Assembly: GCF_052117125.1 (NCBI RefSeq)
Contig: NZ_JBQKJT010000001.1
Location: 186,001-250,000, forward strand
DNA from: Avoscillospira_A sp052117125
Lineage (GTDB): Bacteria > Bacillota > Clostridia > Oscillospirales > Oscillospiraceae
Direction: 5' to 3'
Length of the DNA stretch: 64,000 nucleotides
Position 1 is the stretch's first letter; each line of letters begins with the position of its first letter. A program made the position numbers and the translations under genes. Positions 8,185 to 16,123 of this stretch are shown in pieces. The notes below the pieces were generated by a model. It saw nothing but the letters and a program-made list of their open reading frames with translations, was not told the DNA's origin and did not search any database.

Positions 8185-8922
8185 CTATTCGTCTGCGGTT
8201 TTGGTATACCGGATTAGCACGTTAGCCGTTGCGCTACTGCGATCACGAGCCGCATAGATTGTCACGTTGGTAGGGTCTACCAGGACATCGATGACATCAT
8301 CCATAGACGATCCTCCACCATAATTCAGAGTGGGAATGTTCTTCTTATCAGAGGTAGAACCGCTCACAGAAACAATGTTTTCGATGTCGACGATTCTGTG
8401 AGCAACGCTACTTGCTGTAGCATTTGGAAGAACTCCAAATTGGACTAATTTTGCATATACCGGCTTTCGGTGATACCGTGAAGTTGTTCGATATTCAACA
8501 CCATATTCCATTATCGGATTGTCCCACTCCCACGCCCGCCAAACTCCACGTTCTTTTGAGCGTCGCTTAACGATTCCATAGCCAAATGATGTTGTTGATT
8601 CTAATAGATGTGCTATCTGAAATGCGTAATCCGGGCTATAGGAAATATGCTCAATGGCTGAATTCCCAAATTTTGCAGTTGGCGTGTTATCGTTCCCAAG
8701 GTACAGTCCAGTGACCGAGATACTGTCAGCATTACCGGATAGTGGCGCCTCACGTACGCGGTCCTCGCCTAGCCCAAACCCACTGGGGGCAAACAGTTTC
8801 CCGAAAACCTGCTTGAGCAGCGACAGCGACATACGCTTTGTCCCCTGGGATGTCGTGACGACAAAACTGTCGCTTTCGGCTATTTCTGCTGCCTGAGGCA
8901 GCTCATTGGTTTTTACACTCAT
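8185..8922 (-). CDS. Tail fibre/receptor-binding protein, distal part
   Basis: 245 residues from the ATG at 8922, chosen because AGGAG lies seven bases upstream. An upstream in-frame ATG at 8937 lacks a site. The N-terminus (NELPQAAEIAESDSFVVTTS) is the short adhesion segment found at the start of many fibre tips: expose a parameter, then a strand with SLSLLKQVF. The body is beta-rich with Gly, Tyr and Ser, and the end carries KPVYAKLVQFGVLPN followed by a strand-rich tip domain. It probably contacts the cell surface. Its base composition looks more AT-rich than the rest of the late operon, as is common for exchanged fibre tips. Confidence 0.7.
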   Translation of the reverse strand: MSVKTNELPQAAEIAESDSFVVTTSQGTKRMSLSLLKQVFGKLFAPSGFGLGEDRVREAPLSGNADSISVTGLYLGNDNTPTAKFGNSAIEHISYSPDYAFQIAHLLESTTSFGYGIVKRRSKERGVWRAWEWDNPIMEYGVEYRTTSRYHRKPVYAKLVQFGVLPNATASSVAHRIVDIENIVSVSGSTSDKKNIPTLNYGGGSSMDDVIDVLVDPTNVTIYAARDRSSATANVLIRYTKTADE

Positions 8923-8933
8923 GCTATATCTCC

Positions 8934-9743
8934 TCACAAAATGCGGAATGCGTCAATTGGCACACCGTCATCAGTGGTAATGCAATACCCGTCATCAGTG
9001 CTCAGTGCCGTTGCAACATATCCGAGAATAATCTGTCTCTGGACAGAATCCCATGTTGCGTCAAAGTTTTTGTCCGACGCCTTGACAAGCTGATCGCCGG
9101 GAAGTCCGCCGGGCGGCAGATTACCACCAGGACCGCCGCCGCCAATCATTGCAAACAGCCGTCCCACAGCCGCCTCGGATGGAACGCGGTTGGGCGAACT
9201 CCCGACGGACTGCGACAGTCCAAGAATCAAGTCCAGAACTGCCTTATTATTATGCGTGTGCCGCTGCTGGACGGAAGACGCAAGATCGGAATTGGATTGT
9301 GTGTAGGTGTCAAGCAGGGCCTTGTTGCCATGACTGTGTTTTTGGGCCACAGCGGACGCCAAGGCTGTTTCGGTTTGCGTATATCCATCCAAAAGGGCCT
9401 TGTTGGCGTGGCTGTGCATCTGCCTGACCGCGTTATCCAACTGTGCCGCCGTTGACGTCGCTCCACCCAGGTTGGAAACCTTGTCCAACTCGTCCTGAAC
9501 AGTCGAAGCGCCTCCGTTCTTATCCGTGGCGCCGATGCCTGCCGATGCCTCCGGCTTTTGGAAGTTTGCCTGATTATTGTCAAGCTCCGGCAACAGCGTA
9601 TCGTTGAGATACTCCTTTACCGCCATGCCGCCCTCGTCAAATTTGGCCTTGAGTTCCGCAGCCGTCAGGCCGCCAACGTCATTGGGCTGATCATCCAACT
9701 GCTGGATGATGACCATGTCCTTTTCAAATCTGGTAAGGGCCAT
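8934..9743 (-). CDS. Tail fibre protein with repeated HxH segments
   Basis: 269 residues. A helical N-terminal region (about 1-55) could attach to the tail. Residues 110-175 hold three 26-residue repeats, each with H-[ST]-H followed by x-N-K-A-x-L-D: histidine pairs at 110/112, 136/138 and 162/164. In phage fibres such as T4 gp37, HxH motifs from three chains coordinate a metal ion inside the trimer, so three metal sites are predicted. A glycine/proline hinge follows (GGGGPGGNLPPGG) and then a short strand-rich end. Its start overlaps the portal stop by one base (TAATG). Confidence 0.75.
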   Translation of the reverse strand: MALTRFEKDMVIIQQLDDQPNDVGGLTAAELKAKFDEGGMAVKEYLNDTLLPELDNNQANFQKPEASAGIGATDKNGGASTVQDELDKVSNLGGATSTAAQLDNAVRQMHSHANKALLDGYTQTETALASAVAQKHSHGNKALLDTYTQSNSDLASSVQQRHTHNNKAVLDLILGLSQSVGSSPNRVPSEAAVGRLFAMIGGGGPGGNLPPGGLPGDQLVKASDKNFDATWDSVQRQIILGYVATALSTDDGYCITTDDGVPIDAFRIL

Positions 9744-11434
9744 TACTGCACCACCCCTGTTTCATTGATGGCCCGTTGCAGTTCTCCGTACCCGCTGCCG
9801 CCCTTGACCGGAAGTTCTGTGCTGGTGTCCAGCGGCGGCATGGACGTCGCGGTCTGCGGCTGCATCACGGTCTGCATCTGGCCTTTGATTTTCTCAATCA
9901 GTTCCTGTTTTTTGGTCACATAACCGTTAGGAATGCGCTCCAGGTAGTCCACAAGATCAATCTTATCCTGCATCAGGAGATTGTCCAAAGTCTGCTGGGT
10001 GGCGATTTCGGACCAGTAGGACGAAGCGCCAACGTCCAGCTGAATCGAAACCGGGATTTCTTTCAATATGGAAAAGTCGAACGCCCGGTTAAAATCCTGG
10101 TTTGGAATCTGAATCCCAAGTGGCATCTGCTCTTGTTTGATATTCATATTGACCTGCACATACCGGGTACCGTAAAACACCCGCATATGGTCAATGAAAA
10201 TCCGGCCCAGGGATTCAATGCAGCGGTACAGGTTTTGCTTGACGCTTTCCGTCGGCACCGCAGCCGCCCGCTGCAGGGAGATAATGGCCGAAGTATTGTA
10301 GGCGTTGCCGCTGCCCAGGGCTACATCGGACGCGCCCATATTCTCCTGGGTCATTTGCTGGGCCAGTTGAATAAACTGTGCAATCTGTGGGGAAATCTGC
10401 GCCGGGTCGATAATTCTTGCGACGGCGTTCATGTCGCCGCCATTGACACCGATGGCCGCGCCCACCCGGCTGTCCCAGCTTTTGATTCTCGTCTTGTCGT
10501 AGACGATTTTGGGGTAAGCCGTAGTCATGAGGGAGATCATCGATATGGCAAACAGTTTGTTGATGAAAATTTGGTTGGGCAGCAGACCGGTAATCATACT
10601 CTGCCCGTGGTAGTTATCCTGTACATAGTCCCAGTTCAGCCAGACAATGGGATACAGCTTCAATTCCGTGTCCGTCGGTTCTTGCATTTCCACCGTGGAC
10701 GTGCAAACGTACTTCCAGATGGTTTTGGTTTTTTTATCCCGGTAAAGATACGTTAAGACCGTGACCTTATCATCGGTCATGGCATCGAACTTGTTGTCGT
10801 ATGTCTCCTGATCCGGTGCAATTTTCTCCCAGGTCTCCTTGGGTACGCCGTTTCCCTCGGCCATATCCTTTGCCTCATCCACCATCATGCGGCGGCTGAG
10901 AATGATCCATGGCTGTTCCTGGACCGCCCGGTTATTGGGATTGCCAAAGTGAACGCGGGTGTTTTCGATGATCTCCGTCACAATCTCGCCCTTGACGTCC
11001 TGGCCGTTTTCAATGGACGGGTCAAACCAGGTGTAGATACAGCCGTCTCCGTCGACGGCGGCATTCCGCATAAACTCCCGAATCTGGCCCACAAGCTGGT
11101 TCTGTTCAAAGATGGACGCGAACTGCTTGTTGATGACGTCGGTAATCTGGTCAATGTCCCATAACTCATAGCGGGATGTGGAAGCCAGCGGCGACGCCTG
11201 CATGGCGATATTGTCAGACGTGATGGTTGCAACCTGGAAGAGTACAATCCGCTTGAGAAAGTTGAATACCGGCGTGGGCAATCCGTTGGCCTCCACGCCC
11301 TCCCACTGATTGCCGATGAAAAAATTTTCGTTTTTTCGGACCGTATCATACAGGCCCAGTTCCGTATTAAACTGAACAGACCGCTCATACTTCTGCTTCA
11401 CGGACTGGACGGTGGGTTTCGGCGTCTCTCTCAT
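9743..11434 (-). CDS. Portal protein
   Basis: 563 residues. Features match gut podovirus and siphovirus portals: an N-terminal helical region with FFIGNQWEGVEANGLPTPVFNFLKRIV, a long clip and wing region rich in WxxY strands, and the helical crown near MTQENMGASDVALGSGNAYNTSAI. The last pattern, together with IISLQRAAAVP, is characteristic of portals that thread DNA and dock the terminase. The C-terminal region is Gln/Pro-rich. The gene overlaps its upstream neighbour by four bases (ATGA), behind GGGGAGG. It lies after the capsid gene rather than between terL and capsid, which is an unusual order. Confidence 0.88.
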   Translation of the reverse strand: MRETPKPTVQSVKQKYERSVQFNTELGLYDTVRKNENFFIGNQWEGVEANGLPTPVFNFLKRIVLFQVATITSDNIAMQASPLASTSRYELWDIDQITDVINKQFASIFEQNQLVGQIREFMRNAAVDGDGCIYTWFDPSIENGQDVKGEIVTEIIENTRVHFGNPNNRAVQEQPWIILSRRMMVDEAKDMAEGNGVPKETWEKIAPDQETYDNKFDAMTDDKVTVLTYLYRDKKTKTIWKYVCTSTVEMQEPTDTELKLYPIVWLNWDYVQDNYHGQSMITGLLPNQIFINKLFAISMISLMTTAYPKIVYDKTRIKSWDSRVGAAIGVNGGDMNAVARIIDPAQISPQIAQFIQLAQQMTQENMGASDVALGSGNAYNTSAIISLQRAAAVPTESVKQNLYRCIESLGRIFIDHMRVFYGTRYVQVNMNIKQEQMPLGIQIPNQDFNRAFDFSILKEIPVSIQLDVGASSYWSEIATQQTLDNLLMQDKIDLVDYLERIPNGYVTKKQELIEKIKGQMQTVMQPQTATSMPPLDTSTELPVKGGSGYGELQRAINETGVVQ

Positions 11435-11676
11435 TGCTTGGCCTCCCCAGTGTACCCGAGGATATTGGCGACGCCGTCATTAAACCGGTTGATCGCTTCT
11501 GCGGCCTGTTTGGCTTTCTCCTGGTCAATGGGTATTTCCGGCGGTTGCGACGGCTGCTGCGCCGTTCCGGCGGCCATACGGGACACAATTCGGAGCGTGT
11601 GTTCCTCCCGATAGAGCTTTGCGGCCAGGAGCAGCAACCCCACCGTTTGCAAAAGATTCAGCATCATATCCAGCAT
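11431..11676 (-). CDS. Small protein between capsid and portal
   Basis: 81 residues. One hydrophobic helix at the N-terminus (MMLNLLQTVGLLLLAAKLY) is followed by a Pro/Gln linker and a helical end with AINRFNDGVANILGYTG. AGGAGG stands eight bases before the ATG, and its stop overlaps the portal start by four bases, so portal translation is coupled to it. The function is unknown. A membrane-anchored or capsid-interior partner of the portal would fit the position. Confidence 0.65.
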   Translation of the reverse strand: MLDMMLNLLQTVGLLLLAAKLYREEHTLRIVSRMAAGTAQQPSQPPEIPIDQEKAKQAAEAINRFNDGVANILGYTGEAKQ

Positions 11677-11692
11677 GGGTCATCCTCCTACG

Positions 11693-11717
11693 AAAAAGGG
11701 CCGCTGTGTGCGGCCCT
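11693..11717 (-). terminator. Terminator after the capsid gene
   Basis: On the minus strand AGGGCCGC-acaca-GCGGCCCT is followed by TTTTC. It lies 7 bases beyond the capsid stop and before the small pre-portal gene, so it should set a high capsid-to-portal expression ratio. Confidence 0.75.
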
Positions 11718-11723
11718 ATGCGG

Positions 11724-12794
11724 TTACTCTTCGTCGTCCACGTCCTCTGCGACGGGGGACGCGAGTTTGTTGGGTTCCACCTGATAGGCGCGGACCTTGT
11801 CGCCCTTGACGGTGCGCGGCTTGCTCATGCTGTCATACACCATGGCCGACGCGCTGTAGCGGGGGTCGCTGCCGTCCGTCGTATACTTGATGGTGCCGCT
11901 GCCGGTGATGGTGGCCTCGTGGCTGGCAATGGATACGGTCACCGCCGCAGAGGTTTGGTCATTGGGAACAGCCACATAAATTCCGTTGGCCTTGGTGCCT
12001 TTCACAAAGGCATCAAACATAATGCGGCCTTCCACCAGATCGCCGGAAATGCCCTGCGGGTCGGTGTGAATCTTGTAGTCGTTGAGCTTCATGGGAGAAA
12101 TGGCAGCGCCCTTCACGATGATCATGAAGTATGCTCCATAGGGCATATAGCTGGACGGCACTTTCTTGACCACCATGCCGTCAAACTCGCCAACCACGCC
12201 CTTGCCAACCGCTTTGGTAGTCAGACCGTCGGAGTTGGTGAACTCGTCACACAGCTTCAGCAGCTTGTACATGGCCGAGGTAACATACAGGGTACGGCCC
12301 TCGGAAGGAGCAAACGCATCGTCCATGGCCACCGTACCGTCCATGATCAGGCCACCAATGGTGTCCTTGGCGGGAGCAGTCCCCAGGCCGACGACGATGC
12401 CGGCGCCCTCGGCCCACTTCTTTAGTCTGTACCGGTCGATGTAGGGGGTGACCACTTCGCGCATCTGCCGTTTCAAGGATGTGCCGGCCTGCTTCACGTT
12501 GAACTGCTCCTTGGCGTTGCCCTTGTCGATGGTGTAGGTAAACGACTTATCCTGGGTCATAATGAACTCCTGGAGATTGTCGGTCAGCTCCTGAGGTTCG
12601 CCGTAGCGATTGGCGCCGCTGCGGGTGTAGTCGTTGAGGGGCGCAGTGTCCACCTCGTAGACCTTGACGGTGCGCACGCCGGTAAACTCCATGTCAAGGT
12701 CCTTGGAAAAGGAATCCTGGGTGACGGAATCCTTATAAAACCGCTCCTGTGCGGCGCTGGCGTATTTCGTCGCCAGATTGATGGTGTTGCCCAT
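11724..12794 (-). CDS. Major capsid protein, N4-gp56-like, with added C-terminal domain
   Basis: 356 residues. The N-terminus (TINLATKYASAAQERF, then FSKDLDMEFTGVRTVKVYEVD) and the central region with YVTSAMYKLLKL match the N4-gp56 family of HK97-fold capsids. From about residue 285 the protein adds a small beta domain, ATITGSGTIKYTTDGSDPRY, whose YTTDGSDPR signature is that of chitobiase-type C-terminal domains (CHB_HEX_C), which decorate many secreted proteins. It would lie on the capsid surface. The acidic end is EDVDDEE. AGGAGG precedes the ATG and a terminator follows the stop. Next to scaffold and portal, the capsid call is firm. Confidence 0.9.
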   Translation of the reverse strand: MGNTINLATKYASAAQERFYKDSVTQDSFSKDLDMEFTGVRTVKVYEVDTAPLNDYTRSGANRYGEPQELTDNLQEFIMTQDKSFTYTIDKGNAKEQFNVKQAGTSLKRQMREVVTPYIDRYRLKKWAEGAGIVVGLGTAPAKDTIGGLIMDGTVAMDDAFAPSEGRTLYVTSAMYKLLKLCDEFTNSDGLTTKAVGKGVVGEFDGMVVKKVPSSYMPYGAYFMIIVKGAAISPMKLNDYKIHTDPQGISGDLVEGRIMFDAFVKGTKANGIYVAVPNDQTSAAVTVSIASHEATITGSGTIKYTTDGSDPRYSASAMVYDSMSKPRTVKGDKVRAYQVEPNKLASPVAEDVDDEE

Positions 12795-12808
12795 TGCAAT
12801 GTTCCTCC

Positions 12809-13702
12809 TTAATCGTCAGACAGGAAGTGTTCCAGGAACTGGTCTTTCGGGGTTTCCTGCCCGCCGGTGCGCTGGCTGCCGGTGCTGCGCTGCCGGTTGG
12901 CGCTGTTCTGCTTTTCAGCGGCCAACTGCCGCTCCAGCTCCGCAATCCGCTGGTCTTTTTCCTGTGCCGCCTTGGCCGCCGTGTGGGCCTCGTAGGCATG
13001 GACCAGCGTTTCACCGCCCCGCACCTGTTCCCAAACCTCCCTGGGAATGTCGCTGCTGCTGACGCCGGGAAATTTTTTCAGGAATGCGGCAATGTCGGCC
13101 TGTCGTTTGGCGGCATCCGTGTCCTGCTGCTGCCGCTCTCTGTTGCGGCTATCCAGCTGCCGTTCCGCCTTTTCCCGCTTAATGCGCTCCAAAGCCAGAT
13201 CGCGGCTGATATTTTCCCGCTTCATGAGCTGGCTGGCCCTGACCTCGTCGATCATGGCGCTCAAACTCATGTGGCTCTCGTCAGCCAGTTTCTGTAAAAA
13301 CTCGATATCCTCGGCATGATCGGCCTGGAACTTACGCAGCTGCTCCAACTCCGTATTGGCGCTGTGCAGCTGTTCCTTTACTCGGTCATAGTCCATGCCC
13401 TTCTGGGCGTATTCCTTGGCCTCCGCCACGGTGAGTTCCCGCTCCTGGTCCATCCACTTCACGGGAATCTTGACGCTGTCAGAAGCGCCATCACCGCCCG
13501 TGGCCTGCTGTTCCTCGGCAGGCGTTTCCTCTGCCGGTGTCTCCGGGTCCGGGGTATCGGCAGGCGTGTCGGCTACAGTCTCCGGCTGTTCGGGCTGGTC
13601 TTCCCCGCCGCCGGTCATGTACTCGGAAACGTCAACGCCCATGGCGTCAATGGTTCCGCTGGTTTCCTCCACCGTCGTGGTGTCAACGCCGTTGTTTTCC
13701 AT
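12809..13702 (-). CDS. Capsid scaffolding protein
   Basis: 297 residues, strongly charged and low in complexity. An acidic Pro/Thr/Glu N-terminus (about 1-75) leads to a long predicted coiled coil (about 90-265, with ELEQLRKFQADHAEDIEFLQ-like heptads and KREKAERQLDSRNRERQQ) and a short C-terminal segment ending DQFLEHFLSDD. This design matches phage scaffolds that direct capsid assembly and then leave. It stands directly upstream of the capsid gene, with AGGAGG before its ATG. A protease domain is not seen, so cleavage of the scaffold would need another enzyme. Confidence 0.85.
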   Translation of the reverse strand: MENNGVDTTTVEETSGTIDAMGVDVSEYMTGGGEDQPEQPETVADTPADTPDPETPAEETPAEEQQATGGDGASDSVKIPVKWMDQERELTVAEAKEYAQKGMDYDRVKEQLHSANTELEQLRKFQADHAEDIEFLQKLADESHMSLSAMIDEVRASQLMKRENISRDLALERIKREKAERQLDSRNRERQQQDTDAAKRQADIAAFLKKFPGVSSSDIPREVWEQVRGGETLVHAYEAHTAAKAAQEKDQRIAELERQLAAEKQNSANRQRSTGSQRTGGQETPKDQFLEHFLSDD

Positions 13703-13767
13703 GTCTACCTCCTATCCGGGCTATGGTTGGCCCGATTTCACCCACTATGGTTGGCGGGTGTGATTTA

Positions 13768-13844
13768 TGGAGCCGTCTGGAGGACTTGAACCTCCGACCT
13801 GCAGATTAGAAGTCTGCTGCTCTATCCAACTGAGCTACGGCGGC
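13768..13844 (-). tRNA. Phage tRNA-Arg (anticodon TCT)
   Basis: The cloverleaf on the minus strand has a D arm GCTC/GAGC, an anticodon stem GCAGA/TCTGC with loop CTTCTAA (anticodon TCT), a T arm GGAGG-TTCAAGT-CCTCC, discriminator T and an encoded CCA. The acceptor stem GCCGCCG/AGACGGC has two non-pairs (positions 5-68 and 7-66). It lies alone between the scaffold and the DUF4406 gene and would read AGA, a codon that is rare in GC-rich hosts. Confidence 0.9.
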
Positions 13845-13867
13845 ATATGCTGCCAGTAGGCCGCGTG

Positions 13868-14188
13868 TTATTCTTCGTAAATGATGGTCAGGCCATAGGC
13901 TACAGCCGCGTCATGCTCAATTTTGCATCCGCGGGCGTTTTCCCAGCCCTTGCAGAAGTAGGCAGCGTGGCACAGGCTCATGCTTTCAAGCGACTTTGCC
14001 AGGAAACAAAGCGGAATCTGAACTACGCCGCGCTCCTCCATCTTCTCACGGCTGTACCACTCATCAGTGAACAGGGTGTTCACGATTTCATAGCCATTTT
14101 CTTTCAGGGCGGAGATTGCCTTCTCGCGGGTTGCAATGATTTCTTCTTCGGTCTTTCCAGCCATCGGCTGAGACAGCATTGCTTTCAT
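13868..14188 (-). CDS. DUF4406 protein (nucleoside deoxyribosyltransferase-like)
   Basis: 106 residues. MKAMLSQPMAGKTEEEI at the start and the later AKSLESMSLCHAAYFCKGWENARGC with KIEHDAAVAYG follow the DUF4406 pattern, a small relative of nucleoside 2-deoxyribosyltransferases: a nucleotide-binding SQPMAG-like strand-loop, S-x-x-x-x-x-D/H-A-A-Y-F and W-x-x-A-R-G-C. Members are frequent in phages, where a role in nucleotide handling is suspected but not shown. It is encoded just downstream of terL with AGGAGG before the ATG. Confidence 0.8.
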   Translation of the reverse strand: MKAMLSQPMAGKTEEEIIATREKAISALKENGYEIVNTLFTDEWYSREKMEERGVVQIPLCFLAKSLESMSLCHAAYFCKGWENARGCKIEHDAAVAYGLTIIYEE

Positions 14189-14200
14189 CGTTTTTACCTC

Positions 14201-15607
14201 CTAGTATGCTAGATACGACGAACTCATAGGACCGCCGCACATGGCCGTCTGATAGTCCATGCCGGTGTCCTCGTCGTCCTCGTCGTAATCGTATTGGCTG
14301 GCCAGCTCCGGCGCCATAAAGCGGGACTGGCAGTAATATCGAAGGGCGTCGGGCCGGTGGGTGATCTCGTGCGGCTCCTTTGCAACGTCCGACGGATTCT
14401 TTTCATCGGATTGCACCGCTTGAAGGTTGTCGATCAATCCCCGGCAGTCCTTAAAAATCAGCAAGCCCGGTTTCCCGTCTCCCATGATTTTCAGCATTTC
14501 CTTGACGTTGAGCCAGCCCTGGACGCGGGAATTATTACCCTTTACCAGTCCCAGGCCGCACTCTGTAAAGATTTCTGCCATGGTCCTGCCGGTGTCCTTC
14601 TGAGTGGACCACATATCCGGCGGGGCTATGGTGTACTCAATACGCTCATACTCTGGTGTGACGCCTAAAGCCAGTTCCGCCGCCTGGGAGACGATCAGAC
14701 GGCTTTCCGCGACTTCCCGGTAAACATAGGACCGGCCCACAAAGTCAACGGCAATCCACAGGCAGGCAAAGCAGTCAAGGCCATAGTCAAACGCCCGGTA
14801 GCGCCGCCACTCCTGCGGAATCACGAAAGGCTCAATGGTGTGGATTTCCTCACGGAACTCCGCGAAATACTGACCGGCCAAAGCGTCCCAGTTGCCGTCA
14901 CGGTGGGCAGCTCTGACGTTCTCCGGCAGATTGTCCAGCATGTTGCGATACGCCGGGGAACTTTCCATCAAGTCCTTATTGTCGGACCACTTAGCAGGAA
15001 TAAAGCAGTAGTCGTCCGGGTTCTCACCCTCCCGGTATTTCTTGTCGATGAACAGTCGCTTCACCCACTGGTGGCCTACGCCGCCGGGGTTACAGGTCAG
15101 GTACATTCGCTTGGGAATCTTGTTGACGCCACGCAAGCAGCCGCCAATACCGCGGAACTCGCTTTCGGTAAACTGCGTGGCCTCGTCCATGAAAATCCAG
15201 TCAAATTCCTGTCCCTGGTACTCGCCCTCCACCGTGGCCCGGTCGTTGGGCAAGTGTCCAAACTTGATGGTGCTGCCATTTGCGAAAAACACCATGTTCA
15301 TTGTGCTGTTGTAGCGGCCCACCTCTTGTGGAATCAGCTTTACCAGCGGCGTGATCAGGGAGTTTTCCATGTCGCGGTATGTCCGGCGGATGATCAGGAT
15401 TTTAATTCCGGCCCACCGCAGCGCACCGCCCACGGCCTTTGTCCGGACTGCCCAGGACTTGCCGCCGCCTCTGGCGCCGCCGTAGCAGGTGTACAGTTTG
15501 CGGCTCTTGAAAAATTTCCACTGGGGTTCCGAGTTGGGCCGCCCCAGTTCCACCTTGGGTGTGTTCTCCCAGCGCTCTCGCGCCATGTTCTGTTTTCCCA
15601 ACTCCAT
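14201..15607 (-). CDS. terL: Terminase large subunit
   Basis: 468 residues from the ATG at 15607; a GTG two codons upstream and a later ATG (MARERW) are other possible starts, and no strong ribosome site decides. The packaging ATPase carries a Walker A motif GGARGGGKS (about 43-51), a Walker B FDWIFMDEAT (about 135-144) and a C-terminal RNase H-like nuclease that begins at RAFDYGLDCFACLWI and ends with HRPDALRYYCQSR. It pumps genome DNA through the portal and cuts it. It is separated from terS by about 1 kb of non-coding sequence, which is unusual because the two genes usually lie side by side. Confidence 0.93.
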   Translation of the reverse strand: MELGKQNMARERWENTPKVELGRPNSEPQWKFFKSRKLYTCYGGARGGGKSWAVRTKAVGGALRWAGIKILIIRRTYRDMENSLITPLVKLIPQEVGRYNSTMNMVFFANGSTIKFGHLPNDRATVEGEYQGQEFDWIFMDEATQFTESEFRGIGGCLRGVNKIPKRMYLTCNPGGVGHQWVKRLFIDKKYREGENPDDYCFIPAKWSDNKDLMESSPAYRNMLDNLPENVRAAHRDGNWDALAGQYFAEFREEIHTIEPFVIPQEWRRYRAFDYGLDCFACLWIAVDFVGRSYVYREVAESRLIVSQAAELALGVTPEYERIEYTIAPPDMWSTQKDTGRTMAEIFTECGLGLVKGNNSRVQGWLNVKEMLKIMGDGKPGLLIFKDCRGLIDNLQAVQSDEKNPSDVAKEPHEITHRPDALRYYCQSRFMAPELASQYDYDEDDEDTGMDYQTAMCGGPMSSSYLAY

Positions 15608-15715
15608 CACCACCGGTCAGAAAGTCCCCCAATGGGGGCGACAGATTCGCCCGCTGTCGCACCGGGTCGCCCTGCCCACGTCAGGGCTAATTGAGACCGC
15701 CTATCAGGAGGTTAC

Positions 15716-15775
15716 TGGGAGAAAGCGGGGTCGAACCGCCTACCTGGACGCCCCAGGGGTGAACCGTCAGCTCCC
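15716..15775 (-). other. Compact tRNA-like segment
   Basis: The minus strand reads GGGAG at the 5' end and TTCTCCCA at the 3' end, five pairs of an acceptor-like stem, with a canonical T arm GGCGG-TTCGACC-CCGCT and a hairpin CCTGG-GGCGT-CCAGG in the anticodon position. It is only 60 bases long, lacks a D arm and a 7-base anticodon loop, and has no CCA. It may be a decayed tRNA or a tRNA mimic. Confidence 0.35.
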
Positions 15776-16091
15776 ATATTGGGGGCGGCATGGAGCAACC
15801 GCCCCCGGCAACAGAGATGAGAGGAGAAAGAAAGGATGACCCATGTGCAGGACGAAATACGGGAAACGCCCTGCCGGAAGGACCCGCTCCAAAGGGGTAT
15901 GGTGCAGACCCTTTCGGCAAGGTGTTTGATTTTTCTGCGTCCCGTTCTCTGGCAACCCCTACGCCGTTTTTCCCTGCCCCCCTTGGCCCGAGGAAAGTAT
16001 ATCACAGTTTTTCGGCCGATCTTCAAACGCTGCCCCGCAAAAGCCGCCGCAGCCGCCGCCCGTGGGAGGGAAGAGGGAAAGGGACCATCAA

Positions 16092-16123
16092 GGGGGATTA
16101 TAGGGGGTTTAAGGGGGATAGGG
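16092..16123 (+). other. G-quadruplex motif in the terS-terL gap
   Basis: Four G runs of 5, 5, 5 and 3 bases are separated by loops ATTATA, TTTAA and ATA. Loops of at most six bases and three five-G runs give a strong potential four-stranded structure on the plus strand. Confidence 0.6.

Noticed and set aside
13721..13765. Repeated CTATGGTTGGC near the scaffold start as an operator pair
   Set aside because: The two copies lie downstream of the tRNA in the leader of the scaffold gene and no promoter lies beside them; they may only form a hairpin.
15608..15613. GTG at 15613 as terL start
   Set aside because: It adds two codons only and has no better ribosome site than the ATG at 15607; the choice does not affect the domains.
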